NCBI GenBank assembly: GCA_013200995.1
Contig: CP053688.1
Coordinates: 1 to 64,000, forward strand
Length of the DNA stretch: 64,000 nt
From: Arthrobacter citreus
GTDB taxonomy: Bacteria; Bacillota; Bacilli; Bacillales; Bacillaceae_G
Direction: 5' to 3'
A model generated the notes under the pieces. It had not been told where the DNA came from and made no database searches. It worked only from the letters and a program-made list of their open reading frames with translations. A program made the translations under genes and the position numbers. Position 1 is the first letter of the stretch; every line of letters starts with the position of its first letter. This document shows positions 8,348 through 16,479 of this stretch, in pieces.

Positions 8348-8695
8348 ATGAAACATTACTTAGAATTCACCGTAAATGTAAAGCCAGATGAAGCTGCTAA
8401 ATTTATTTTGGAAGACTCAGATTTAACATCTAATTTGATTTTTCAGGATCGTAAAGTAGCTGGTGAGAATGAAATTGTAATTCTAGTATTTGAGAAATTC
8501 TTTTTTAGAAACAATAGTACCGCAACTTTAACCGTAACAATTGACGACTTTAGTAGTGTGACATATGTGAAATGTATTTCCTCAGGTAATGGAGAAGGAT
8601 TATTTGATTTTGGTTGGGGAGCAGGAAAAAGTTTCATTAGACCAATTAAAGAAATATTGGAAGAGCATATTCTGGACATCATTGAAGATAATTAA
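8348..8695 (+). CDS. DUF6054-like protein
   Basis: 115-residue soluble protein preceded by AGGAGG, 24 bases after the phosphoribosyltransferase stop and probably cotranscribed with it. It looks like two alpha/beta halves with the conserved stretches VFEKFFFRNNSTATLTV and FDFGWGAGKSFIRPIKEIL. This pattern matches my recollection of the DUF6054 family, which has no known function. No catalytic motif is evident. Confidence 0.6.
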   Translation: MKHYLEFTVNVKPDEAAKFILEDSDLTSNLIFQDRKVAGENEIVILVFEKFFFRNNSTATLTVTIDDFSSVTYVKCISSGNGEGLFDFGWGAGKSFIRPIKEILEEHILDIIEDN

Positions 8696-8697
8696 TT

Positions 8698-8728
8698 TTA
8701 AAGGACTGTTTAATTGCAGTCTTTTTAC
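8698..8728 (+). terminator. Weak terminator
   Basis: AAGGACTG pairs with CAGTCTTT, allowing one G-T pair, and is followed by T residues just after the DUF6054-like gene. Confidence 0.5.
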
Positions 8729-8875
8729 TATACCCATTATCGTGCGAAAGTTAATTTTTAATATATATTGGGCTGAAAATAACCCAACTCAGTATTAGAG
8801 GGTATTTGAATAGTATTGTAGAAGTCATCTTATTAGGAAAATCAAAATCTCATTTTTCGAGTAAGGAGTAATAAT

Positions 8876-9442
8876 ATGCTTAAATCCAAAGTAGGAGTTT
8901 TAGTCTTTTCAGTCCTTATACTTTTCGCACTATACTTTATCATTAATCAGTCACATCAATTGAACGGAAATAATGAAGAAAATATTGTAAAGGCTATTCA
9001 TTCGTTTGATGGTTATGAAGATCAAGATTCGATTGAAATTGTAAAAATTATTGATTCAAAGAAAGACCGTACAGTTGCCTTTTTATATGGAAGTAATCCT
9101 GGATATATTCATTTTATTAAGAATAATTCAGGGAATTATCAAGTTAGTGAGATGGAAAGTCATTCTGGTGAAGCTCTTTCAACTTTTAAAGTTCAGTTAG
9201 TGGACAAAATCGGTATTAATAATTTACTAGTCGTTACAAATAATGATAATCCTGTTACTAAAATGAAGGTACAAATAATCGGCGAAACGACAATTGAAAG
9301 AAATTTTGATGTAGGAGAAAAAACTGCTTCGCTCATTAAATTCAAAGATATGCCTAAACAAAAAGACAGTGGATTTGAATTTAATTATGAATACTTTGAT
9401 AAAAATGGTAAGCAAATTTCAGAAGGAGATTTAGAGGACTGA
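8876..9442 (+). CDS. Membrane-anchored extracytoplasmic protein, unknown
   Basis: 188 residues with one N-terminal hydrophobic helix (VGVLVFSVLILFALYFII) and no lipobox or obvious signal-peptidase site, so probably a single-pass anchored protein with an outside domain. The remainder is beta-rich and acidic. The ATG has AGTAAGGAG upstream. I recognise no family. It begins a run of four small membrane or secreted genes ending at 10965. Confidence 0.6.
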   Translation: MLKSKVGVLVFSVLILFALYFIINQSHQLNGNNEENIVKAIHSFDGYEDQDSIEIVKIIDSKKDRTVAFLYGSNPGYIHFIKNNSGNYQVSEMESHSGEALSTFKVQLVDKIGINNLLVVTNNDNPVTKMKVQIIGETTIERNFDVGEKTASLIKFKDMPKQKDSGFEFNYEYFDKNGKQISEGDLED

Positions 9443-9485
9443 CAGTAATTGGAAAAAAATGTATCTATTAGTTTAAGGAAAAGAT

Positions 9486-9515
9486 ACACTAAATATACAT
9501 ACACTAAATATACAT
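9486..9515 (+). repeat. Tandem 15-base repeat, two units
   Basis: ACACTAAATATACAT is present twice head to tail (9486-9500 and 9501-9515), in the gap between two small genes. Confidence 0.85.
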
Positions 9516-9556
9516 ACACAAGCATCTTCGATCGTTAGAAAAGAGGCGAATGGCTC

Positions 9557-9760
9557 TTGGAACAATTAAAAAGAAGTTATAAAGTTTCAATCTTAATTTT
9601 AATCGCTATAAGTATTGGAATCTTAGCAACTTTTGTGGAGAATCAAATACTACACACAATATTAGTAGCAGTAATTTCCTTTATCGGATTAGTAGTAGCA
9701 GGTCTTCTATACACTTCAATTGAAAAGGGAATTGATCAATTAAATAAATCAACTAATTAG
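9557..9760 (+). CDS. Small two-TM protein
   Basis: 67 residues beginning at TTG 9557, with AGAGGCG nine bases upstream. Two hydrophobic helices (residues about 10-27 and 31-53) are joined by a tight turn, and the charged C-terminus reads IEKGIDQLNKSTN. No family recognised. Confidence 0.5.
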   Translation: MEQLKRSYKVSILILIAISIGILATFVENQILHTILVAVISFIGLVVAGLLYTSIEKGIDQLNKSTN

Positions 9761-9790
9761 TTTGCTTAAAAAATCAAGACTTGTGTATGT

Positions 9791-9818
9791 AGGAAGAACA
9801 TTATTGTTCTTCCTTTTG
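9791..9818 (+). terminator. Terminator
   Basis: AGGAAGAACA (9791-9800) pairs with TGTTCTTCCT (9805-9814) across a four-base loop and is followed by T residues. It closes the unit containing the 67-residue gene. Confidence 0.75.
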
Positions 9819-9834
9819 ATGCGTATTTAATAAA

Positions 9835-10452
9835 ATGAAAGAACGTAAGGAAGGTTTAAAGAAGTTGAAGAAAAGTCTTTTATTATTATCAATTATTAGT
9901 AGTATAATCGTTATCATTTTTGAATTAACACAGTGGCACATAGAGGACATTTTAACAGTATTTCTAATGCCTTTTGTTTTGTTAATTGTGTTTGGATTTT
10001 TTTTATTTGTTACAGTTATCAGTTTCATCGTCTTATTTAAAAATAAGAATTGGAAGCCGGTAGTAGTACAAATTATTACTATTTTATTATTAATTTTCGT
10101 ACCTTTTAACCAAATTGTTTTAAATGCAGATTTTAAAAAGCATAAACCAGAAAGGGAAAAAGTAGTGAAGATGGTATCGAATGGATCTCTAAAGCCAAAT
10201 GTTTCATATAACAAAACGCTAATCCACCTTCCAAAGAAGTATTCTCCGCTATCTAAAGGTGGTGGAGATATCGTAGTTGAAGGAGATGGGAATAATATAA
10301 AAATCTTATTCTATACTTTTCGAGGCGTACTAGACAATTTCTCTGGATTTGTCTATTCTCCACATACGAAGCCGTCCTTAAATGATTTTGGCGGTGACTT
10401 TAAACAAATTGAAAAATTAGATAAAGATTGGTATTTTGTTGGTTCTTATTAA
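9835..10452 (+). CDS. Membrane protein with C-terminal outside domain, unknown
   Basis: 205 residues with three hydrophobic segments (about 14-32, 38-65 and 75-95), then a C-terminal domain of about 110 residues with GGGDIVVEGDG and LDKDWYFVGSY. No ribosome site is visible before the ATG at 9835, and the start lies just after a terminator hairpin, so expression is uncertain. The C-terminal part resembles small secreted domains found in Bacillus membrane proteins, but I cannot name the family. Confidence 0.5.
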   Translation: MKERKEGLKKLKKSLLLLSIISSIIVIIFELTQWHIEDILTVFLMPFVLLIVFGFFLFVTVISFIVLFKNKNWKPVVVQIITILLLIFVPFNQIVLNADFKKHKPEREKVVKMVSNGSLKPNVSYNKTLIHLPKKYSPLSKGGGDIVVEGDGNNIKILFYTFRGVLDNFSGFVYSPHTKPSLNDFGGDFKQIEKLDKDWYFVGSY

Positions 10453-10473
10453 AAACGGAGGAGTAGCCGTAGC

Positions 10474-10965
10474 ATGAAATCTATTAAAGTATTTGTCATA
10501 TTTTTTGCAATTATTATGATTGGAATAGGGATTTTTATTTATCAAAAATCGAATTCATATCCAATATCAAAAACGAATGAAAATAAAGTAGAGAAAATAA
10601 GTTCGTCTTTACTGCTTGTAAAAGCTGATTTAAAACAGTTAAATAAATCAAATGAAAAAGAGAAATTGGCACAAAAAGCGATGGAAGATTTAGGGAAGTT
10701 AGATGAATTACTAGAGAATTTCAAATTTAAAAAGACCCCTGATAAAGGTCTGATATTATGGATTAATTATGCTTTTGCTTCTAAAGATGCCTATATAATG
10801 GATGTGATGAATGCAAGTAATAGTGACTCGAAAGGAAATGGAGAATTTGCTAAACAAACGATAGATTACTTAAATAAGGGTCTAAAAGAAATGAAAAATA
10901 AACATGAAAAAGCTTATAAATACTTCAATAGGAACGGTTACTTTAAAGGCTTTTACAATGAATAG
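10474..10965 (+). CDS. Membrane-anchored helical protein, unknown
   Basis: 163 residues with one N-terminal hydrophobic anchor (VFVIFFAIIMIGIGIFIY), then a long, lysine-rich, mostly helical outside region. GGAGGAG lies about 11 bases before the ATG. It starts 21 bases after the preceding membrane protein gene and is probably cotranscribed with it. No family recognised. Confidence 0.55.
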   Translation: MKSIKVFVIFFAIIMIGIGIFIYQKSNSYPISKTNENKVEKISSSLLLVKADLKQLNKSNEKEKLAQKAMEDLGKLDELLENFKFKKTPDKGLILWINYAFASKDAYIMDVMNASNSDSKGNGEFAKQTIDYLNKGLKEMKNKHEKAYKYFNRNGYFKGFYNE

Positions 10966-11070
10966 TATGATCAATGAAACTAAAAAGTTTGTCTTGAAAT
11001 CATTAGGATAAGATAATATTTAAGTAAAATATTTTAGTTCGTATGATAAACAACTGAAGAGGTGAGAAGC

Positions 11071-11547
11071 ATGGAGATTCATATTCGAAATGCTAAAACT
11101 AAAGATTACGATTCTTTATTATCTTTATTTAGACAAGTTCATGATTTGCATGTTTTGGAGAGACCTGACCTATACAAAGAGAACTCGACTCTAGTAGGGG
11201 AAGAGGATTTTCATCATCAACTGAAAGATGAGCAACAACATATTTATGTGGCCATTTTAGGAGCGGAAATAGTAGGAGTGGCGGTATTAAAGGAAGAAGA
11301 AGTACATGAAAATTCATTTGTTAATGCGAGGAAGATTTTACTTGTAAATAGTTTATGTGTTGATGATGCGAAAAGGAAAATGGGAATCGGTAGGAAGCTT
11401 ATGCAATTTGTAGTTGATTTCGCTAAGGAATTGAATGTGGATAGTATTGAGTTAGGAGTTTCTGAGAGTAATCAAAATGCAATCCGTTTTTATGAGTCAA
11501 TTGGAATGGCGACGAAAAATAGGAAAATGGAGTTTCGATTAAGTTAA
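11071..11547 (+). CDS. GNAT family N-acetyltransferase
   Basis: About 158 residues. The acetyl-CoA binding motif A is clear: LVNSLCVDDAKRKMGIGRKL with the R/K-x-x-G-I-G core, followed by motif B (NAIRFYESIGM). The ATG at 11071 follows AGAGGTGAG and is preferred over the in-frame GTG three codons earlier. Single gene with its own terminator; the acceptor amine is unknown. Confidence 0.88.
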   Translation: MEIHIRNAKTKDYDSLLSLFRQVHDLHVLERPDLYKENSTLVGEEDFHHQLKDEQQHIYVAILGAEIVGVAVLKEEEVHENSFVNARKILLVNSLCVDDAKRKMGIGRKLMQFVVDFAKELNVDSIELGVSESNQNAIRFYESIGMATKNRKMEFRLS

Positions 11548-11551
11548 ATAA

Positions 11552-11590
11552 AAAGAGATGCAAATTATAACGGCATCTCTTTTTTTTATC
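11552..11590. terminator. Bidirectional terminator
   Basis: AAAGAGATGC (11552-11561) pairs with GCATCTCTTT (11573-11582), with T runs on both strands. It serves the acetyltransferase and the convergent 568-residue gene. Confidence 0.85.
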
Positions 11591-13297
11591 TTATTGTTGC
11601 TGAATATGTGGTTGCTCTTTTAAATGATCCGTCAATTGATTAATAACAAATGAAAATTCATCATATGATACACATTCTAATGGGAATTCTAGTGCTACTT
11701 TATTTTGTTTGTTGTAAATGACTACAACTTTTGAACGACGGTCTAGAAATCTTGCTTTCATGTCAGCGTTTTGAATTGCTATTTTTTTTATGTCTTCTAG
11801 TGAAATTTGAGAATAAGTATTTTTCTTAGTATAGCGTACAACATCACCAATGATTTCGATTTTATTTTTTAATTGTTTGATTTTATAAATATGATATGAA
11901 ACGATTAAAACTGCGAAAATACTTACTAAAGTGAGATAGACCGGGTCCATTGTTGAAAATGCTCGATAACCTCTAATTGCTAGTATAGCGTACAAAACAT
12001 AGATCCATATTCCTGTTTTTGGTTTCCCTTCATAGTAAACAATGGATGCATCTGCTTCTTTTTCAGAATCTCTTCTGTTCATAAATTGTTGTACATGCTC
12101 TTCAATTGATTTCTCATCAAACTGCCCATCTTCTAAATAAGTACCATCCCACATATGAATAGTGTCATCATCTTCCTCTAAAGCATAAGCACCTACCCAA
12201 GCTGGAATGACTTGATCATCATATGAAACGGAAGCTAAATAATAACGTACAGGTTGATCATATGTGTTTTCAATATCAAGCTCTTTGATAAAATCGATTT
12301 GTTCAGGTATGAAATCATGTTCTTGCACGATATGTAGGAATAAATGACTTTTAGCGAAATATTCTTGTTTTTTCTCTTTAATAGGGAATAGATGTTCTTT
12401 TCGAATTCTAAGTAATTCCCAATAGAAATATTCAGTCGACTCTATGTTTGTAGCGCAATCCATCATAAGTTCTTCAGTTACGTCAATGTCTCTTTGTAGA
12501 GCGGCAATGATCGCACTTGTTCGAATAAACGGGTCTGGAAAAGACATCGCTTCTTTTATAACAGGAGTCATCTCATCATTAAAGTAATACTCCATTAAAG
12601 AAAGATAGATTGACAGGATCGAACGAATTTGTAAGTAAGTTTCTTTCCAAGAGCCATATACAAACTTTATATTATAATCATTTTGATATGCTACAAATTC
12701 TTCTTTTAGCTTCTGATAATCTTCTAATAATAATGGTGCAATGTATTTTACTTTGAAACGGTCTAAATAACCTTTATCTAAACAGAATGACAGCAGACGG
12801 TAAAAAGTAGTTTTATATTCCACTACTTCAAATAATTGAGTATGCTTGTCTAATAGTTTAATAACAATGCCAGGATTGTCGTACAACACATCTAATGGTA
12901 AAACAACTTGGTTTTGTTGAATATCTTGTTCGATTAACTCCAAGATTACTACTTCATACTCTTCTCCATCAAAATCGGTTATGTATCGAATGACTTCTTC
13001 TTTAGCAGCCTTACTATATTCAGGGTAATATTTGATTAAACACTCAGTTAATTCAGGTAAATGGAAATCAGTGATGAAATTGATCAGATGATAACTTGGT
13101 TCATCCCACACTTGAATTGGCTTTGGAAATGGATAAGCAGCCTCTTTTGCTAACCATTCTAGAGTAAATAAATTAAATTGTAAGTTATCTACATCTGATA
13201 GTACGATTAAGTCATGAATTGCACCGGAACGAATCGCTGGATCAGTATGTTTTAAACCTTCTACGATGCGTTTCAGCTGTGATTTATAAGTAGACAC
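11591..13297 (-). CDS. HEAT-like repeat protein with two TM helices and PH-like C-terminus
   Basis: 568 residues. The first 300 or so form helical pairs reminiscent of HEAT repeats (DPAIRSGAIHDLIVLSD, DPFIRTSAIIAALQRD). About 100 acidic residues follow, then two transmembrane helices (GIWIYVLYAILAI and VYLTLVSIFAVLIVSYHIY), then a beta-rich C-terminal domain of about 90 residues (VVRYTKKNTYSQISLEDIKK) resembling a bacterial PH domain. The ATG follows GGAGGAATATC on the minus strand. No family recognised; a scaffold at the membrane is a guess. It is monocistronic. Confidence 0.6.
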   Translation of the reverse strand: MSTYKSQLKRIVEGLKHTDPAIRSGAIHDLIVLSDVDNLQFNLFTLEWLAKEAAYPFPKPIQVWDEPSYHLINFITDFHLPELTECLIKYYPEYSKAAKEEVIRYITDFDGEEYEVVILELIEQDIQQNQVVLPLDVLYDNPGIVIKLLDKHTQLFEVVEYKTTFYRLLSFCLDKGYLDRFKVKYIAPLLLEDYQKLKEEFVAYQNDYNIKFVYGSWKETYLQIRSILSIYLSLMEYYFNDEMTPVIKEAMSFPDPFIRTSAIIAALQRDIDVTEELMMDCATNIESTEYFYWELLRIRKEHLFPIKEKKQEYFAKSHLFLHIVQEHDFIPEQIDFIKELDIENTYDQPVRYYLASVSYDDQVIPAWVGAYALEEDDDTIHMWDGTYLEDGQFDEKSIEEHVQQFMNRRDSEKEADASIVYYEGKPKTGIWIYVLYAILAIRGYRAFSTMDPVYLTLVSIFAVLIVSYHIYKIKQLKNKIEIIGDVVRYTKKNTYSQISLEDIKKIAIQNADMKARFLDRRSKVVVIYNKQNKVALEFPLECVSYDEFSFVINQLTDHLKEQPHIQQQ

Positions 13298-13449
13298 GAT
13301 ATTCCTCCGATAGCTAGTTTACATTTTATTACAATATTTCTATTTTAGTAGAATTAGTGGGGGATAGCCACTGTTAAATAATAGAAAGACGGTGGATTTT
13401 GACATTTTTAAGTTTGGTACAAAAACGTTGATTTTACACAATGATGACA

Positions 13450-13520
13450 AAAATAAAGAGGCGTCCATTAGTCATATAAACCGACTAAAGAGGACAGCCT
13501 CTTCTTTATTTATGCAATCG
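13450..13520 (-). repeat. Hairpin repeat H1, copy of the L,D-transpeptidase terminator
   Basis: AATAAAGAGGC and GCCTCTTCTTTATT form an interrupted long stem. The same 70 bases, including the trailing ATGCAATCGA that is coding in the L,D-transpeptidase gene, recur at 17669-17736. So H1 is a displaced copy of that gene's 3' end and terminator. The remainder of the 13298-13821 gap holds only the operator-like repeat listed separately. Confidence 0.75.
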
Positions 13521-13704
13521 AACTCCAGAAAGAGTAATTTTTGTGAAGGTTTTAGTAAAACGTTACAAATTTTTTACTTTTAAAAGGAACTTGTGAAGAT
13601 TAAATCGTTTTTCAAAATTAATATATGAATAATGCATGTTAATAGAATCAAGTTGTTAAATTTTCATGGGGTTTCAATAGAAATAAACGCAGCCGTAGAA
13701 AAAA

Positions 13705-13801
13705 TGTGAAATTGTTCACAAAAATGACAATGTGTTTTAGTAAAATTTACCTTTTAAAATGTTAAGATAATTTCGTAAACGTTTACTAAAAATACTAGGA
13801 G
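13705..13801 (+). promoter_or_regulatory. Operator-rich region upstream of the bacteriocin cluster (R4)
   Basis: It contains TTAGTAAAATTTACC at 13738-13752 and the perfect dyad GTAAACGTTTAC at 13775-13786, followed by CTAGGAG. About 95 bases are closely similar to 19402-19513. The TTAGTAAA half-site also occurs in three repeats at 49, 53 and 54 kb. No convincing -35/-10 pair could be picked. Confidence 0.55.
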
Positions 13802-13821
13802 ATGATATTTAAGTTAGAGAC

Positions 13822-14007
13822 ATGAATAACAGAAAAATATTATTTATTATTTTATTAATTTTTGTATCAATCTATTTACTAGTTTTATTGACAGGTCAAA
13901 TTATGTTTTTTAAAAAGAAAAGTAAATCATACCTAACTAATGAATTAATAAGTAAACCAATATCAAACACCTTTCTCCTACTAATGGGTCATATAGTCTT
14001 GGAGTAG
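13822..14007 (+). CDS. Short hydrophobic ORF before the bacteriocin gene
   Basis: 61 residues with one transmembrane helix (ILFIILLIFVSIYLLVLL) and a basic segment KKKSKS. AGGAG lies about 20 bases before the ATG, too far for good initiation. Small hydrophobic basic proteins often give immunity in circular-bacteriocin clusters, but here the ORF is followed by the tail of a broken precursor, so it may itself be debris. Function not assignable. Confidence 0.35.
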   Translation: MNNRKILFIILLIFVSIYLLVLLTGQIMFFKKKSKSYLTNELISKPISNTFLLLMGHIVLE

Positions 14008-14047
14008 GGGAAAATACACCACTAAATTTTACCAATATTTATTCAAG

Positions 14048-14077
14048 TACGGAAAAGGTTATGCATCTACTTGTTAG
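14048..14077 (+). pseudogene. Remnant tail of a second bacteriocin precursor
   Basis: The frame TAC GGA AAA GGT TAT GCA TCT ACT TGT TAG encodes YGKGYASTC, matching the end of the intact precursor (YGKGYATTW) with only a few base changes. No matching N-terminal part remains upstream in frame. It lies 28 bases before the intact precursor gene and indicates an earlier tandem duplication. Confidence 0.7.
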
Positions 14078-14104
14078 AAATCTTTTGTAAAGGAGAAATT
14101 AATT

Positions 14105-14386
14105 ATGAGTTATTTTCAAAACACAAGATCCATTCTATACGTATTAGGAATGGCTGTATTGCTTTCAACTTTAACTATTTCTTTGCCACATCTTGCAGCT
14201 AACTTAGGTATCTCTACTACAGTAGCTGGCAAAGTTATAACCATTATTGATACATTTAGTACTATTACAACGATCATTAGCCTAGTTGCGATTATTGTTG
14301 GATATGGAGTTATTTCAACTGCACTTGTTATTACCGCTAAAAAAATTATTTCAAAATACGGAAAAGGTTATGCAACTACTTGGTAA
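14105..14386 (+). CDS. Circular bacteriocin precursor, amylocyclicin-like
   Basis: 93 residues with AAAGGAG eight bases upstream of the ATG. The predicted product is a 29-residue leader ending in SLPH and a 64-residue core from Leu30 (LAANLGISTTVAG) to Trp93 (YGKGYATTW). The core is hydrophobic, predicted to be all helical and cationic near its end (KKIISKYGKG). As I recall it, amylocyclicin is also 64 residues, starts with a Leu-Ala-x-x-Leu-Gly-Ile-Ser-Thr stretch and ends in Trp; this core aligns along its full length with many substitutions. Head-to-tail ligation of Leu30 to Trp93 would give a pore-forming circular peptide. The downstream gene set fits the family. Leader cleavage is inferred. 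Confidence 0.88.
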   Translation: MSYFQNTRSILYVLGMAVLLSTLTISLPHLAANLGISTTVAGKVITIIDTFSTITTIISLVAIIVGYGVISTALVITAKKIISKYGKGYATTW

Positions 14387-14404
14387 AAGTAGCTAAATAG
14401 AGAT

Positions 14405-15418
14405 ATGTTAAAAGCTATTTTAAAGTTAAAAATTGAAGAGGTTAAAACTATTTTTAATAGCTTGTTAATAAAATCTGAAATAAATAAATTATTAGTTAAA
14501 TACATAGGAATAGTTTTACTATTCCTATGTATTGTTCTTATTATTTGTTATCCAGTTGAGCTATTGTATATATTTAATAGATTTAATTTCTTTTTTATAT
14601 CATTGGATATTAATACACTATTTTTGTTTACATTGGTGACAATGATTAGCGGGAACAAGAATATTATTTCAACCTTGCAGTATGATTTCTATAAGTTTTA
14701 CGAAGATAGATATTTATTTTTGTTTTTCTATTTAAAAGAGAAAATTATGGTATTTATTTTGGGGATCATTGTCCTAATTTTTGTTTTTTTAAGTTACGTT
14801 TTCTCTTACATTTCTTTAACTAGTTTTTTTATCTCACTTGTATCTATATTACTATTTATCACATTAAACATACTTTACCTTGTATATATAAAGAAAAATA
14901 ATCAAAAGAACTTTATAAAAGTTTTAAAACTCTTTTTATTATTATTTGCATTTGGTATGTTACTGATATCCATTTCTTTTAATTGGTTTGGCTTAGGGCG
15001 TATACCTTTATACGCAGTGATAAATATTCCGTTGTTTTATTTATGTGCTAATCTATTTATTTACTCGGAATTAATATATGCAAATGCTAACTACAGACAA
15101 CTGTTTATGCAATTCAAATATTTAAGAGTTCCTTTTATAAAGATTTATAAGAAAACAATTTTATATAGGAATACTTTCCATTATTTTATTGGTATGAATA
15201 TTTTAATTATTCTTTTTTTTATAAATAAAGGATTTTATCATATACAAATTTTAACTTTTATTGCAGTAAATGCATTCGCTTTTTATCTTTTATTACTATT
15301 TACATATAAAATAACAATGTATGAATCATTTAAAGGACAAAAAAATTATTTCTTTTACTTTTTTTTCATGGAATTGCTTTTTAGTTTTATTGCATTTAAC
15401 ATAATTTACATTGGGTGA
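14405..15418 (+). CDS. Multi-spanning membrane protein of the bacteriocin cluster
   Basis: 337 residues with about eight hydrophobic helices and no catalytic motif. It begins 18 bases after the precursor stop, with only a weak ribosome site; a small hairpin (CTACTT at 14376 with AAGTAG at 14387) lies between the two genes and may set the ratio of precursor to downstream products. Circular-bacteriocin clusters regularly encode a large membrane protein of poorly conserved sequence needed for maturation or secretion. The AT content is even higher than in the flanking genes, suggesting acquired DNA. Confidence 0.65.
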   Translation: MLKAILKLKIEEVKTIFNSLLIKSEINKLLVKYIGIVLLFLCIVLIICYPVELLYIFNRFNFFFISLDINTLFLFTLVTMISGNKNIISTLQYDFYKFYEDRYLFLFFYLKEKIMVFILGIIVLIFVFLSYVFSYISLTSFFISLVSILLFITLNILYLVYIKKNNQKNFIKVLKLFLLLFAFGMLLISISFNWFGLGRIPLYAVINIPLFYLCANLFIYSELIYANANYRQLFMQFKYLRVPFIKIYKKTILYRNTFHYFIGMNILIILFFINKGFYHIQILTFIAVNAFAFYLLLLFTYKITMYESFKGQKNYFFYFFFMELLFSFIAFNIIYIG

Positions 15419-15424
15419 TTTTTT

Positions 15425-15895
15425 ATTAAAACAATTAATCTATATTTTTTATGTATAATATGCGTATTTATTCTATTTTTAATTTTAGTGGACGTACCAT
15501 CTAATATAAATTCTGCTACAGTTTATAAGAATACTTCATGTAAACCAGAAAATGTTTATAAAATATTTTCCAACAATTTACTGGCTGTTATCTTTTATAT
15601 AATACCAATACTAGGAGTTGGAAAAATATTATTAGACATATATATTACAGTGGGATCATTAAAAATCTACTTACTACAATATAATTTTGAAAATACATTA
15701 TTTTTATTTCTTCCCCATTTTTTCTTTGAATTATATGCTATGACAATATGGGTATATATGTCATGGGTTTTATTCAGAGATATTTTTATAGAAAAAGAGT
15801 TAAATTATACTCATTATATTAGATTAATATTTTTTTCTATTGTTCTTTTAATTATATCTGCAACGATTGAAGCTACTGAGGGGTGTTTTTTTTGA
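15425..15895 (+). CDS. SpoIIM/DUF95-like membrane protein of the bacteriocin cluster
   Basis: The family match is IFSNNLLAVIFYIIPILG and FLPHFFFELYAM, the latter being the conserved Pro-His...Phe-Glu motif of stage II sporulation protein M-like (DUF95) proteins that are universal in circular-bacteriocin operons. A GTG at 15488 would start after the first helix. The frame is open back to the preceding stop and encodes the expected first TM helix (INLYFLCIICVFILFLIL). The only initiation signal there is GGGTGA, seven bases before an ATT at 15425, so ATT is the likely start (about 156 residues). Probably needed for maturation, export or immunity. Confidence 0.75.
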   Translation: MKTINLYFLCIICVFILFLILVDVPSNINSATVYKNTSCKPENVYKIFSNNLLAVIFYIIPILGVGKILLDIYITVGSLKIYLLQYNFENTLFLFLPHFFFELYAMTIWVYMSWVLFRDIFIEKELNYTHYIRLIFFSIVLLIISATIEATEGCFF

Positions 15896-16479
15896 TTGAA
15901 TTAAAAAATATTGATTTTTTCTATCAGGAAGAAAACTATATCTTTAAAGATTTTAGTTTAACCCTATTAGATAATAAAAAATACTGGTTACAAGGTAAAA
16001 ATGGATCAGGAAAAACTACATTATTAAATATAATATTGGGAATAAACAAGGTCAATGAAGGGAATTGCTACTTAAATTACAATAAAAGTAAAACCCTTTT
16101 TGTTCCGTCTACCCCTTTTTACGAACCTTATATGCTTTTAGAAGATTTTCTACATTTTTACCTTAATAAGATGTTGAAAATTCCGAAGCAATTCATCAAT
16201 CTTGATGAATTAATAAAACAACTAGGACTAGAGAGTAACCGACACACTTCTTGCAAGGACTTATCTAAAGGAACTAAGCAAAAAATAATCATTTCAGCTT
16301 TATTTACTGACTATCCTTGGGAATATTTGTTCTTGGATGAACCTTTTGAGCATTTAGACATGGCTACATGCGAACTGGTTAAGGACAGAATTTTCAATGT
16401 CGAATCTTTTGTGTTTATTATAAATCACAAAGAACATTTATTAAGTGGTATATCTGACATTGAGAGGTTAGTATTATGA
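15892..16479 (+). CDS. ABC transporter ATP-binding protein of the bacteriocin cluster
   Basis: About 195 residues. Walker A is GKNGSGKTT, the signature is LSKGTKQK (a variant of LSGGQ), Walker B is YLFLDEPFEHLD, and the switch histidine is in INHKEH. The start is probably the TTG at 15892, which overlaps the stop of the preceding gene and has GAGGGGTG at the right distance; a GTG at 15883 overlaps that ribosome site. It probably energises export or immunity together with the neighbouring membrane proteins. Confidence 0.88.
   Translation: MIELKNIDFFYQEENYIFKDFSLTLLDNKKYWLQGKNGSGKTTLLNIILGINKVNEGNCYLNYNKSKTLFVPSTPFYEPYMLLEDFLHFYLNKMLKIPKQFINLDELIKQLGLESNRHTSCKDLSKGTKQKIIISALFTDYPWEYLFLDEPFEHLDMATCELVKDRIFNVESFVFIINHKEHLLSGISDIERLVL

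Noticed and set aside
9801..10214. Minus-strand ORF of 137 residues
   Set aside because: Shadow of the membrane protein gene on the plus strand; low-complexity Ile/Lys/Asn composition.
13392..13583. 63-residue ORF across hairpin H1
   Set aside because: Runs through a terminator-like repeat and has no ribosome site.
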